Source: Hyphomicrobiales bacterium (GTDB taxonomy: Bacteria > Pseudomonadota > Alphaproteobacteria > Rhizobiales > Rhizobiaceae). Taken from it: 64,000 bases of DNA. Made by a program: the position numbers and the translations under genes. Positions 7,409 to 16,149 of this stretch are shown piece after piece. The stretch covers positions 186,001 through 250,000 of the forward strand of contig UBPA01000023.1 in assembly GCA_900467185.1 (NCBI GenBank). The letters are read 5' to 3'. The first letter of the stretch is position 1, and every line of letters starts with the position of its first letter. The notes under the pieces were generated by a model. The model worked only from the letters and a program-made list of their open reading frames with translations. It made no database searches and was not told where the DNA came from.

Positions 7409-8965
7409 GTGTTTGCCGAAGACCTGAAGAACAGCCTCATCGTCTCCTGCCAGCCGGTGCCAAATGGCCCGACGGACACGGCCGACTTTGTGGTTGGCTT
7501 TGCGAAGGCGGCCATCGATGCCGGCGCTCGGGCCTTGCGGATCGAGTCCGTGGCCTATGTCGCGGCCGTCCGGGCGGCGGTCGCCGCTCCGATCATCGGG
7601 ATCGTCAAGCGCGACCTGGACGAGAGCGCCGTGCGCATCACGCCCTTTGTCGCAGATGCGGAGGCGCTGATGGCGGCGGGTGCCGATATCGTCGCTTTCG
7701 ACGCAACCGACCGTCCCCGTCCGGCTCCCGTGGAGGCACTCGTGCAGGCCGTCAAGGCGCGGGGCAAGCTGACGATGGCGGACTGCTCGAGTCTCGAGGA
7801 TGCAAGACGGGCGCTGGCCGCCGGCGCTGATTTCGTCGGCACCACACTGTCGGGCTATGTCGGCGGCCCGGAGCCGGTCGATCCCGATCTCGACCTCATT
7901 GCGACCATGCGGAGACTGACCCCCTTCGTGATTGCCGAAGGGCGCATCCGCACGACCGAACAGGCGGCGGCAGCGGCACGGGCAGGGGCCTACGCCGTGG
8001 TCGTCGGTTCCGCCATCACCCGGACGGAGCATGTCACGGCCTGGTTCCGCGACGCTGTCACTTCCGCCTACCGGAGCAGGCCCGATGGCGAGAACGCGGT
8101 GCTTGCCATCGACATCGGCGGCACGAAGACGATGGCGGCCCTGGTCGTAGAAGGCGATGTGGTCGAAGACATCACGGTTCCCACGCGACGGCAGGACGGC
8201 CCGGACACATGGCTGGAAGGCATCGCGGAGGCCACACGCTCCTGGGCGGGGCGTTACGCGCGCGTCGGTATCGCCGTCACCGGCTTCGTCGAGGATGGAC
8301 ACTGGTCGGCCTTGAATGCTGCAACACTGAACATTCCCCATCGATACCCGCTTCTCGGCCGGGCGGCGGCCCTGTTCGGTGTGCCGGTTCTTGCCGTCAA
8401 CGATGCACAGGCGGCGGCCTGGGGAGAGTTCAGGTTCGGCGCCGGAGCTGCGTCACCGTCGCATGACGGGCACGGCAACCTGGTGTTTCTCACGATCTCG
8501 ACCGGCATTGGCGGCGGCATCGTGATCAACGGCCGGCCGCTTGACGGGCTCGCCGGCCACTTTGGGCTCATGCGCGGCCCGTCTGCTGGTCAATCGCCGC
8601 TGGAGGACCTGACCTCGGGCCGCTGGATGGCTAAGGAGGCCGCAAGGCTCGGACATGAGGCAACGGCGGCAGAGATCTTCACGTCGGCAGGGGAGGGGGC
8701 ACCCTGGGCGAAGGAGATCGTCGCGCAATCCGCATTCCGCACCGCGACGCTCTGCCGCGATATTCAGATGATGCTGGATCCCGGTTTGATCGTGATCGGC
8801 GGCGGCATCGGGCTTGCCGATGGCTATATCGAGCGCATGCGCCGTGCCTTCGACGGGATGGATGCCCGCGTGACGCCCCGGCTGGTGCCGGCGCTGCTCG
8901 GCAGCCGGGCAGGCGTCGTCGGCGCCGCAAGCCTTGCCGCGGAGATGCCTCAGAGACAGACCTGA
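7409..8965 (+). CDS. nanEK: N-acylmannosamine-6-phosphate 2-epimerase / N-acetylmannosamine kinase fusion
   Basis: A 518-residue fusion. Residues 1 to about 222 are NanE, a TIM barrel that converts ManNAc-6-P to GlcNAc-6-P, with IGIVKRDLDE carrying the catalytic lysine and VIAEGRIRT the glutamate. From about 229 the ROK kinase NanK follows (AIDIGGTKTMAAL phosphate loop, STGIGGG), phosphorylating ManNAc. The kinase lacks the CxCGxxGC zinc motif of most ROK proteins; the equivalent stretch after GLAGHFG has no cysteine, reading GQSPLEDLTSG. GTG at 7409 is chosen because GGAG (7397-7400) is eight bases upstream; the in-frame GTG at 7400 overlaps that site. No sialate lyase, NagA or NagB is in the window, so products must enter amino-sugar catabolism elsewhere. 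Confidence 0.9.
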   Translation: MFAEDLKNSLIVSCQPVPNGPTDTADFVVGFAKAAIDAGARALRIESVAYVAAVRAAVAAPIIGIVKRDLDESAVRITPFVADAEALMAAGADIVAFDATDRPRPAPVEALVQAVKARGKLTMADCSSLEDARRALAAGADFVGTTLSGYVGGPEPVDPDLDLIATMRRLTPFVIAEGRIRTTEQAAAAARAGAYAVVVGSAITRTEHVTAWFRDAVTSAYRSRPDGENAVLAIDIGGTKTMAALVVEGDVVEDITVPTRRQDGPDTWLEGIAEATRSWAGRYARVGIAVTGFVEDGHWSALNAATLNIPHRYPLLGRAAALFGVPVLAVNDAQAAAWGEFRFGAGAASPSHDGHGNLVFLTISTGIGGGIVINGRPLDGLAGHFGLMRGPSAGQSPLEDLTSGRWMAKEAARLGHEATAAEIFTSAGEGAPWAKEIVAQSAFRTATLCRDIQMMLDPGLIVIGGGIGLADGYIERMRRAFDGMDARVTPRLVPALLGSRAGVVGAASLAAEMPQRQT

Positions 8966-9001
8966 TAGTAGCTTCCATCAACGATAACAAAGGGAACCTA
9001 G

Positions 9002-10333
9002 ATGACATCGAACAGGACATGCCTATCGGCGCTTGCCATGCTTCTCGCGAGCGTCTCGCTGCCCACCACCTCGAACGCAACGGTGACGGTGCTCGGTTGG
9101 CCGGGTGGATCGGAGGAAACAGCCCTGCGCGCTGCAGTCGAAACCTATAACGGCACGTCCGGCTTGGCGGATGCCGACAAGGTGGAGCTGCTGTTCTTCA
9201 ACCGCGAGGGGTTCTACGACAAGCTGCAGGCCGACATGGCTGCGGGCTCAACCGCATTCGACATCAACCTCGTCGCCACCTACTCGATTGGGCGCTATGC
9301 TCCCTACATGGAGCCGATCGATCTCGGCAGCGAGGCCGAAAAGACCTTCGGCGATGCCGTGCTGAAGACGATGCAGTTCGCGGGCAAGCAATATGGCGTG
9401 CCGACCGATCTGTCGCTGCACTTCATGTACTACCGCAAAGACCTGATGGACGCCCTGATGCAGGACGAGGCGGGCAAGACGAAATATGCCGAAATCTCGC
9501 AGCAATTTCTCGGCAAGGCGCTGCAACCGAAAGACCCCGATAGCTGGACCTGGGACGACTGGGCGGCAACCTCTCTCTATTTCTCCAAGCAGGTCAATTC
9601 CGAAAGCCCGGTGCGCTACGGCACGGTGCTTCAGATGAAGAACCTGCTGTTCAACATGATGGTGTTCCAATCCCTGCCGCGCGCCTATGGCGGCGACTGG
9701 ACGGACCAGGACGGGAATGTAACGGTCGACAGCAATGCCTATCGGACCGGGCTCGAACTTTACAAGACGCTCTACGACGCCGGCGCATCGCCGAAGGACT
9801 CGCTCAGCTACGAATATCCCGAAACCAACGCGGCCTTCAGTTCGGGGCAGGCGGCAACCGCTCTGCAATGGAACGCTGCCGCGGCCGATCTGACGAACCC
9901 GGAAACCTCTCCGGCCATCGCCGGGGTTACCGGCATCGTCGCGCCGCCCGCAGGCCCGAACGGCCGCGCCGACCATATTCACGGCCTCGGTCTCGGCATG
10001 AACAAGAATGCCAAGAACAAGGAGGGCGCCACCCGGTTCCTGAAATGGCTGGCGACGGAGGAGGCGGCGCTCGCCTATGCCCGCAGTGGCGGTTCTCCTG
10101 CTCTCGTGCCGGAGGTGGTCGCCAAGGTTGCAGAGGCACGTCCCGACCTCGTCAAGCTAGGCGCGTTCGCCAGCAAATACGGCTACGTCATGAACGGCGC
10201 GACGTCGGCGAACGCGCTTTCGATATACGAGCTTCAGGCTAAGGAATTCACCGGCTACTGGTCCGGTCAGCAAAGCCTCGACGAGGCATTGGCGAACACC
10301 AGGTCCGGAATGCAGACCCTCCTCAAGAAGTGA
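9002..10333 (+). CDS. ABC transporter sugar-binding protein
   Basis: A 443-residue periplasmic solute-binding protein of the extracellular sugar-binding family 1. Residues 1 to about 26 form a signal peptide (hydrophobic LSALAMLLASVSLP, cleavage likely after SNA). It should capture a sugar, probably an amino sugar or an oligosaccharide containing one, and deliver it to the two permeases that follow. The gene starts 36 bases after the NanE-NanK stop, behind the purine-rich aaagggaaccta, so it is in the same operon. It is followed by an intercistronic stem-loop. The substrate is inferred from the NanE-NanK neighbour only. Confidence 0.9.
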   Translation: MTSNRTCLSALAMLLASVSLPTTSNATVTVLGWPGGSEETALRAAVETYNGTSGLADADKVELLFFNREGFYDKLQADMAAGSTAFDINLVATYSIGRYAPYMEPIDLGSEAEKTFGDAVLKTMQFAGKQYGVPTDLSLHFMYYRKDLMDALMQDEAGKTKYAEISQQFLGKALQPKDPDSWTWDDWAATSLYFSKQVNSESPVRYGTVLQMKNLLFNMMVFQSLPRAYGGDWTDQDGNVTVDSNAYRTGLELYKTLYDAGASPKDSLSYEYPETNAAFSSGQAATALQWNAAAADLTNPETSPAIAGVTGIVAPPAGPNGRADHIHGLGLGMNKNAKNKEGATRFLKWLATEEAALAYARSGGSPALVPEVVAKVAEARPDLVKLGAFASKYGYVMNGATSANALSIYELQAKEFTGYWSGQQSLDEALANTRSGMQTLLKK

Positions 10334-10342
10334 CGGCATCCC

Positions 10343-10371
10343 CCGGGCGGCGCATTCATCGCGACGCCCGG
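10343..10371 (+). other. Intercistronic stem-loop after the binding-protein gene
   Basis: CCGGGCG (10343-10349) pairs with CGCCCGG (10365-10371), with a shorter GCG/CGC pairing inside. There is no T-run, so it is unlikely to stop transcription fully. Its place between binding-protein and permease genes fits the mRNA-stabilising hairpins of malE-type operons. Confidence 0.5.
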
Positions 10372-10388
10372 ACCGACCGTGGATCGAC

Positions 10389-11258
10389 ATGACCATTGTA
10401 CGACGCTCCGAAGGACGTGTTTTTCTGACGCCGCTGGTCGGCTTTCTCCTCCTGTTCCTCGGCTTTCCCGCCATCATCAACCTCGTCTATTCCGTCTCGA
10501 CCGTGACGTTCGAGACGCTTCGCGCGCCGACGGTCAGCGGCTTTGGCAACTATCTTGCCGTGCTTGCAGACAGGGATTTCTGGCGGGCAACGTCCTTCTC
10601 TCTCCGCTTCGGCCTGCTGACGGCCATTGCGGAATGCCTGCTTGGCCTGTTTCTGGCGGTGTTCCTGGCCCCGCTTCTGACGAAGCGTCCCGTGCTGATG
10701 GCGCCGCTGATGTTGCCATTGATGGTGGCGCCGGCGATGGTCGGCCTGATGTACCGACTGGTGCTGCACGAGTTCGCAGGGCCGGTGCCCTACTATCTCT
10801 TCGAATGGTTCGGCGACAGCCCGGCCTTTCTCGACATCAACAATGCCTTCTGGACGCTGAGTGTCGTCGAAATCCTGCAATGGACGCCGTTCGCCTTCCT
10901 GCTGTTCTACATGGCCTATGTCGCCGTACCCAACGATATCCGTGAGGCCGCCGCCCTTGACGGCGCTTCGGGCTGGAAAGTGCTTTGGCTGATCGAACTG
11001 CCGCTGATGCTGCCGACGCTCGTCATCGCCTTCTTCATCCGTTTCATCGACGGCTTTCGCGTGTTCGACAATGTCTACGCCCTGACTGGCAGCGGCGCCG
11101 GCGGATCCACGATGTCGCTGTCGATCTACATTTACCAGGCCTTCTTCAAGCAAGGGGCGATCGGAAAGGCCGTGGCTGCATCCGTGGTGCTGTTTCTGGC
11201 CTCGCTTGCCGCGCTTTATATCCTGAACTGGCTGGCCGGCCGGCGGCGCAGGAGCTAG
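10389..11258 (+). CDS. ABC sugar transporter permease (MalF/UgpA type)
   Basis: A 289-residue inner-membrane permease with about six transmembrane segments (first at residues 13-33). The EAA loop that contacts the ATPase reads EAAALDGASGWKVLWLIELP (about 179-198). It pairs with the next gene to form the channel. The start is the ATG at 10389. No ATPase gene lies in this operon; the complex may borrow a MalK-type ATPase such as the one at 30755 or one elsewhere, as is common in this transporter class. Confidence 0.9.
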   Translation: MTIVRRSEGRVFLTPLVGFLLLFLGFPAIINLVYSVSTVTFETLRAPTVSGFGNYLAVLADRDFWRATSFSLRFGLLTAIAECLLGLFLAVFLAPLLTKRPVLMAPLMLPLMVAPAMVGLMYRLVLHEFAGPVPYYLFEWFGDSPAFLDINNAFWTLSVVEILQWTPFAFLLFYMAYVAVPNDIREAAALDGASGWKVLWLIELPLMLPTLVIAFFIRFIDGFRVFDNVYALTGSGAGGSTMSLSIYIYQAFFKQGAIGKAVAASVVLFLASLAALYILNWLAGRRRRS

Positions 11259-11261
11259 ACC

Positions 11262-12083
11262 ATGATGAAAACCTTGCGCTGGTCCGTTTTTGTCATCGCC
11301 GTTCTCGCGATGAACTTCCCCATCATCGTCACACTCGTCACGTCATTCAAAAGCGCGCGCGAGCTCTCCGTCAATCCCGGTCTCTGGATCGGCCAGCCGA
11401 CAATCGAGAATTATCTGCGGATCCTTACGCAGACGGACCGGTTCAATATCTATGCCTATCTTTGGAACAGCACCGTCGCCGCGTTGATCGGTACGGGCCT
11501 TGCAATCCTGCTCGCGTTTCCCGCCGCCTATGCGATTGCCAAGAGCGATGTCGGACGGCGGACGCTCCTGCCGATCGTCATCAACCTTCGCGCCGTGCCG
11601 CTGATCATTTTCGCGATCCCGCTCTACATGATGTATCAGTGGCTCGGACTGCTCGACACGCAGCTCGGCCTTGGGCTGATCCTCACCATCGTCAACATAC
11701 CGCTGGCGCTCGTGATCCTCGTCGATGCGATTTCCGACGTTCCGCTCGAGCTTGACGAGGCGGCGAGGATGGACGGTGCCAGTTCCTGGCAGATCATGAC
11801 ACGGATCGTTCGTCCCGTCGTGCGTCCGGCGCTCGTGACGACCTTCATTTTCGGGTTCATAACGGCTTGGAACGAGTTTCTCTTTGGTTTGATGCTGACC
11901 ACCAGCCGGGCCGTTCCTGCAACCGTCGGCGCGTCATTCTTCTTCGCCGCCAGCGGTGGCGGTGTTCAATGGGGAACAGCTTCTGCCGTCATGGTCCTTG
12001 GTGCCTTGCCACCCGTTCTCCTCGGACTGGTCATGTACCGCCAAATTTCCGGCTCGATGATGGCGGGCGCGGTCAAAGGGTAG
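11262..12083 (+). CDS. ABC sugar transporter permease (MalG/UgpE type)
   Basis: A 273-residue second permease with six predicted membrane spans. The EAA loop is visible as DEAARMDGASSWQIMTRIVRP, ending the family-typical way (MMAGAVKG). It begins three bases after the preceding stop; ATG at 11262 and 11265 are both possible. It is the last recognisable gene of the amino-sugar operon, and base composition changes after its stop. Confidence 0.9.
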   Translation: MMKTLRWSVFVIAVLAMNFPIIVTLVTSFKSARELSVNPGLWIGQPTIENYLRILTQTDRFNIYAYLWNSTVAALIGTGLAILLAFPAAYAIAKSDVGRRTLLPIVINLRAVPLIIFAIPLYMMYQWLGLLDTQLGLGLILTIVNIPLALVILVDAISDVPLELDEAARMDGASSWQIMTRIVRPVVRPALVTTFIFGFITAWNEFLFGLMLTTSRAVPATVGASFFFAASGGGVQWGTASAVMVLGALPPVLLGLVMYRQISGSMMAGAVKG

Positions 12084-12322
12084 CTGATGAGGTGTCTTCA
12101 GCAGGCAAACTTTCTGCGCCGATTGACACCGTGGGATCTCGACAGGAGAGCTGTGCTTTCCAGACAACAGGCTTTAGAGCCCAAGAAGAGAGGCATCGGC
12201 AGCCATGGATATTGGTCGTTCGCCATACGTGTGGCGGTAACGAGGTTGTCAGTTGCGACGTGACCAGAAGGGGGAACGAAGACGGAGGCATAAGGGTTTG
12301 CCCGGAACAACCAGGAATAGTT

Positions 12323-13108
12323 ATGGCCACGTCCAGCATCGCCGTCTTGTTTTCCACATTGGCTCTTGTCGCCTTCTTTGCTGTATCCGCCCTTACCCCC
12401 AACTTGGCCGTGGCATCCGGCACAGAGTTCAGATCCTTACACGCTTCCCGTCAGTTGCCTACGAATGTCTTCCATGGCCAGCAGGTGAGCGAAGCCGTGT
12501 CGGAGACGTCTGAGCGGCAAGATCGTTTAGTGATCCTTTTCCACGGAATTCGGGGTCGTGGATCAGTGATGGCCGCAATTGTCGATACGTGGCGGTCAGC
12601 TTTGCCGGGGACTACATTCGTTGCACCGAACGCACCGTTCCCGCATACGTCAGGCGGCTACCAGTGGTTCGCTGTCGACGACCAAGTCCTAAATCCGCAC
12701 CGCATCCAAGCTGCCCGGCGCGCCTTCGACACGCTCGTGAAGGAGATCGTCATGCGTGAGGGTTTCGAAGACCGCCTTGACCGGGTCGCCTTCGTTGGCG
12801 TTTCCCAAGGAGCGATCGTTGCCCTGGATGCGGTGACCTCAGGACGCTGGAAAGTCGGCGCTCTAGTGAGCTTCGCGGGACTGATGCCTTTGCCTCCTAG
12901 CCGATCGTCGTCCGAGACACCCGTTTTACTGCTGCACGGGGCGGCCGATCAGACGATACCGTCATCGGCATCCGTTAATGCCGAAAGGCAACTGAAGAAG
13001 GCTGGCTATGATGTTACGGTCAAGGTCTTCCAAGGCGTCGGCCATACGATTTCCGCGGAGGAGGCAAGGGCCGCGGCGGCCTTCCTGCAGGAGCGCTTCG
13101 GCCAATGA
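12323..13108 (+). CDS. Exported alpha/beta-hydrolase (carboxylesterase/phospholipase type)
   Basis: A 261-residue serine hydrolase. Residues 1 to about 30 form a signal peptide (IAVLFSTLALVAFFAVSAL), so it is exported to the periplasm or beyond. The alpha/beta core has the oxyanion region LFHGIRGRG, nucleophile S161 in GVSQG, D209 in HGAADQT and H241 in VGHT, a complete triad, as in the LysoPhospholipase/YpfH carboxylesterase group. The ATG at 12323 follows caggaata; the open frame runs farther upstream but without coding character. The 239 bases before it (12084-12322) hold nothing I recognise. No obvious partner genes; it begins a region of different composition, perhaps acquired separately. 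Substrate unknown. Confidence 0.85.
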   Translation: MATSSIAVLFSTLALVAFFAVSALTPNLAVASGTEFRSLHASRQLPTNVFHGQQVSEAVSETSERQDRLVILFHGIRGRGSVMAAIVDTWRSALPGTTFVAPNAPFPHTSGGYQWFAVDDQVLNPHRIQAARRAFDTLVKEIVMREGFEDRLDRVAFVGVSQGAIVALDAVTSGRWKVGALVSFAGLMPLPPSRSSSETPVLLLHGAADQTIPSSASVNAERQLKKAGYDVTVKVFQGVGHTISAEEARAAAAFLQERFGQ

Positions 13109-13571
13109 TGTTTGCGGCTTGACGGCGGCCGACTACGCAAACGCCAAGTAGTCGACGGCTGGTAAAACGCGAGGTTTCTGGCCGCAGGCGGACGACTGAA
13201 CAGGGCGGCACCGCTACAGGTGGGGCCCTCGTTCGACCCCAGTGGCCGGTCGCAGAATGCCGTCCAGGCCGCGACGCGTCCCCACATGGATGAACTGCAA
13301 CGGCTGATGCCTGCCAGGCCAAGAATATGCACCGCACAGCCGAGCTCTACACGGCTAAGCCTCAGGTCACAGAGTGTCAGGAGTACGCGCGGCTGATGAA
13401 AGGGACACGAGCCAAAGGAATAGACGCGTGGGTAGGCCGTGGCCCACTGTGCTGGCGTCAACTGTCTCAACCAACCCCGTTCCCATTTAAAAAGATTGTT
13501 GGCGACAACTCCGGCCTCGAGGCAGGCCAATCATACAGGGATAGCGTTGTACCGTGACCGAAACCGACGGT
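13109..13571. other. Non-coding or decayed stretch
   Basis: No open frame here has convincing coding character on either strand. A minus-strand stretch near 13475-13530 reads CLEAGVVANNLFKWERG, which faintly resembles the helix-turn-helix of IS66-type accessory proteins, but it is too short to call. I see no terminal repeats or target duplications. Confidence 0.4.
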
Positions 13572-13823
13572 TTAAGCATGCCAGAGCGGAAAGATGCCGA
13601 AGATCACGCCCCGCGCGATGAGGAGATTTGACCCTGTACCGAGTGCTTCGCGAAGCTCGGACGGGTCGTCAATCGTCGGAAAAGCTGTCGACAGGCCCTG
13701 TGACAACAGCAGCGTTACTAACAGAACGAGGGGCGGGCTCAGAATGTCGTCGTACTGGCTTTCCGGACGGTCCGAAAGTTCGAGGTCCGCGTACCGCATC
13801 ATGGAAAGCTTCTGACGATGCAC
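13572..13823 (-). CDS. Hypothetical short membrane protein, possibly truncated
   Basis: An 83-residue frame with a hydrophobic helix (SPPLVLLVTLLLSQGLSTAF) and a second apolar stretch near the C-terminus (LLIARGVIFGIFPLW). The pattern resembles the N-terminal part of larger membrane proteins annotated as permeases in alphaproteobacteria, so it may be a truncated remnant. No clear Shine-Dalgarno was found. Function unknown, and reality as a gene is uncertain. Confidence 0.35.
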   Translation of the reverse strand: MHRQKLSMMRYADLELSDRPESQYDDILSPPLVLLVTLLLSQGLSTAFPTIDDPSELREALGTGSNLLIARGVIFGIFPLWHA

Positions 13824-13848
13824 TGATCTGCAACTTTACGATCTTGAA

Positions 13849-14202
13849 TTAGCGAACTGGTTCTGTCCCACCTCCCGGATTCTGTCGGATACTGAACGTC
13901 TCGATCCATGCCCGCAGGTGCCGGAAACCTGCATCATTGAACATGTAAACGCGACGGGTGCCGCTGTTTTGAACTGTGACCAACTGTGCTTCGCGCAACG
14001 CTCTGAGATGTTGTGAAACGGCGGGTCGGCTGATCGGAAGATGATCCGCCATCTGATTTACGGTCATTGCAGACGCTCTGAGCTGCTCCAGCAGGTGACG
14101 ACGGGTCGGATCTGAGATGGCCTTGAAAACGCAATCCATGACAGGCGAGCAATGGCTGGGAATTTCCCGGGATGTCACTACCGTGCGTGTATCAGAACTC
14201 AT
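13849..14202 (-). CDS. ArsR-family transcriptional regulator
   Basis: A 117-residue winged-helix repressor: [17 protein letters not shown] opens the domain, then [29 protein letters not shown] forms the recognition region, and the wing has RRVYMF. It lacks the metal-binding cysteines of ArsR/SmtB sensors, placing it with the SRPBCC-linked, non-metal group. Its ATG overlaps the stop of the upstream chemoreceptor gene by 11 bases (ATGAGTTCTGA), implying translational coupling. A shorter start at the in-frame ATG near 14139, before [10 protein letters not shown], is also possible. Its targets are unknown; no SRPBCC gene is adjacent. Confidence 0.85.
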   Translation of the reverse strand: MSSDTRTVVTSREIPSHCSPVMDCVFKAISDPTRRHLLEQLRASAMTVNQMADHLPISRPAVSQHLRALREAQLVTVQNSGTRRVYMFNDAGFRHLRAWIETFSIRQNPGGGTEPVR

Positions 14203-15970
14203 GCCATTCCTCGGTGGTCAGCACAGTGTTCCCTCGACGCGTGGCCACCAGTCTGACCGGCTTCGCAATCTGGCGCGCGCCCGTCATGGAGGTATGGCGC
14301 ATCGCACCGGTGCTCTGCCGGACGTCCTCGCGGACTTCTCCGACCTTGAACCGAGACAGCAGTTCGAACAGCTGCCCCGCTTCCGTTGCCAGTTGGCTGG
14401 CTGCAGCACTTGTCTCTTCGACCATGGCCGCATTCTGCTGGGTCGCCTGGTCCATGGTATTGACGGCCGTGCTGATCTCCTTGAGCCCGGTTGCCTGCTC
14501 CGTCGAAGCCACCACGATCGCACTGACATTGCGGTCGACCTGAACGACCTGCTCCACGATATCCTGCAGGGCGTTCCCTGTCGTCCCGACCAAAGCCACG
14601 CCGTTCTTGACGAACCCGCCTGACTTCGCGATCAGATCCTTGATTTCCTTTGCAGCAACAGCCGACCTTTGGGCCAGTTCGCGTACTTCCTGTGCAACAA
14701 CGGCAAAGCCCTTGCCGGCCTCACCGGCCCGTGCCGCTTCAACACCCGCATTCAGGGCCAGCAGGTTGGTTTGGAAGGCGATACCATCGATCACGCTGAT
14801 AATGGTCGCGATCTCCGTGGAAGAACGCTCGATATCCCCCATGGCGGACACTGCCTCGCTCACCACCAGCCCTGACTGCTCGGCGCTGCCCTTGGTGGTC
14901 CGCACCAGTTGCCCGGCTTCCTTGGCCCGGTGACTGGAGTCGGCAACGGTGGTGGTGATCTGCTCAAGGGCAGCGGCCGTTTCTTCCACTGAAGCAGCCT
15001 GCTGCTCGGTGCGTCGTGCCAGGTTATCCGAGGCAGACTGAATTTCCTTGGACGCGGCTGCAATGGCAGCGGCGTTCCGCGAAACCGTCTGCATGGCGGA
15101 ACGGAGGCTGGCGGCGGTCTCATTGAAGTCGCCCCGCAGCGTTTCGAGCGCTGGCAGGAAAGGGGTCGTGATAGACTGCATCAAGTCACCCTGCGACAGT
15201 GCCTTCAATGCGTGGCCCAGTTGTTCGACATTGTTGACCCGCGCGGTGACGTCGGTGGCGAATTTGACCACCTTGAAGACCCTGCCGTTCATGTCGAAGA
15301 TGGGGTTGTAGGAGGCCTGGATATAAACCTGCCTGCCACCCTTGCCGATGCGCATGAACTCGTCGGCGACCAGTTCACCTGCCGTCAAGCGCGACCAGAA
15401 GCGCCTGTAGTCGTCACTCGCAACGTAAGCGGCGTCGCAGAACAGCGAATGATGCCTGCCGACGATTTCGCTGGCCGTATAGCCCAGCGCCGTCAGGAAA
15501 TTCTCGTTGGCGGTGAGGATCTGACCGTCGGGGGTGAACTCTATGACGGCCTGAGCGCGCGATATCGCTGCAAGCTTACCGGCATCCTCAGCGGCGCGTA
15601 GCTTCTGTTGCGTGATATCCGTCGCAAACTTGACGATTTTCGCCAGCCGCCCGCGATGGAAAACGGGGTTATAGGAAGCCTCGATCCAGACTTCTTTACC
15701 TCCTTTGCCGAACCTCTTGTATTGTCCGCGGTCGAATTCTCCACGGCCGAGCTTTGCCCAGAATGCTCGGTAATCCGGGGATGCTGCTTCAGTCGGATCG
15801 ACGAAGAGACGATGATGCTTTTTCTCAATCTCTGAGATGTCGTAGCCGAGGGTCTCACAGAAGTTTGCGTTGGCTGTTATGATCGTCCCATCGACCTTGA
15901 ACTCGATGATGGCTTGGGACGCCTGCAGGGCCTTCAGTATGGCGCTTGCTCCCGGATTTGCTCCAAACAT
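14192..15970 (-). CDS. Soluble PAS-PAS methyl-accepting chemotaxis protein
   Basis: A 592-residue cytoplasmic chemoreceptor. Two tandem PAS domains cover about 8-125 and 130-250, each ending in a [10 protein letters not shown] / [10 protein letters not shown] stretch; a short HAMP-like linker and the signalling coiled coil follow (about 290-540), with the conserved tip [20 protein letters not shown]. No membrane span is present, so it senses an internal cue such as redox state or a small ligand via PAS. The C-terminus is EEWHEF, a xWxxF-type pentapeptide that tethers CheR/CheB, similar to the EEWEEF ends of rhizobial receptors. GAGAGG precedes the ATG. Its stop overlaps the ArsR start. Confidence 0.93.
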   Translation of the reverse strand: MFGANPGASAILKALQASQAIIEFKVDGTIITANANFCETLGYDISEIEKKHHRLFVDPTEAASPDYRAFWAKLGRGEFDRGQYKRFGKGGKEVWIEASYNPVFHRGRLAKIVKFATDITQQKLRAAEDAGKLAAISRAQAVIEFTPDGQILTANENFLTALGYTASEIVGRHHSLFCDAAYVASDDYRRFWSRLTAGELVADEFMRIGKGGRQVYIQASYNPIFDMNGRVFKVVKFATDVTARVNNVEQLGHALKALSQGDLMQSITTPFLPALETLRGDFNETAASLRSAMQTVSRNAAAIAAASKEIQSASDNLARRTEQQAASVEETAAALEQITTTVADSSHRAKEAGQLVRTTKGSAEQSGLVVSEAVSAMGDIERSSTEIATIISVIDGIAFQTNLLALNAGVEAARAGEAGKGFAVVAQEVRELAQRSAVAAKEIKDLIAKSGGFVKNGVALVGTTGNALQDIVEQVVQVDRNVSAIVVASTEQATGLKEISTAVNTMDQATQQNAAMVEETSAAASQLATEAGQLFELLSRFKVGEVREDVRQSTGAMRHTSMTGARQIAKPVRLVATRRGNTVLTTEEWHEF

Positions 15971-16149
15971 TCAGAACCTCTCTCTACCGACAAACTCGCG
16001 AGCACTCTCACCTGAAGGCGCCGCGAAAAAACGTCTCCACCCCCTAAAAATAGGGTCAAAAATTGAGAAACTGTAAACGGTTGGAACCGCTAACGAAATG
16101 ATGCGGATTTTAGATCTTCGTTTCGCATCCATCCCCTGAGTGTCATCAT

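Noticed and set aside
13475-13530. IS66-like transposase accessory fragment (CLEAGVVANNLFKWERG, minus strand)
   Set aside because: Only about 17 residues with weak resemblance, no flanking transposase pieces, no terminal repeats.
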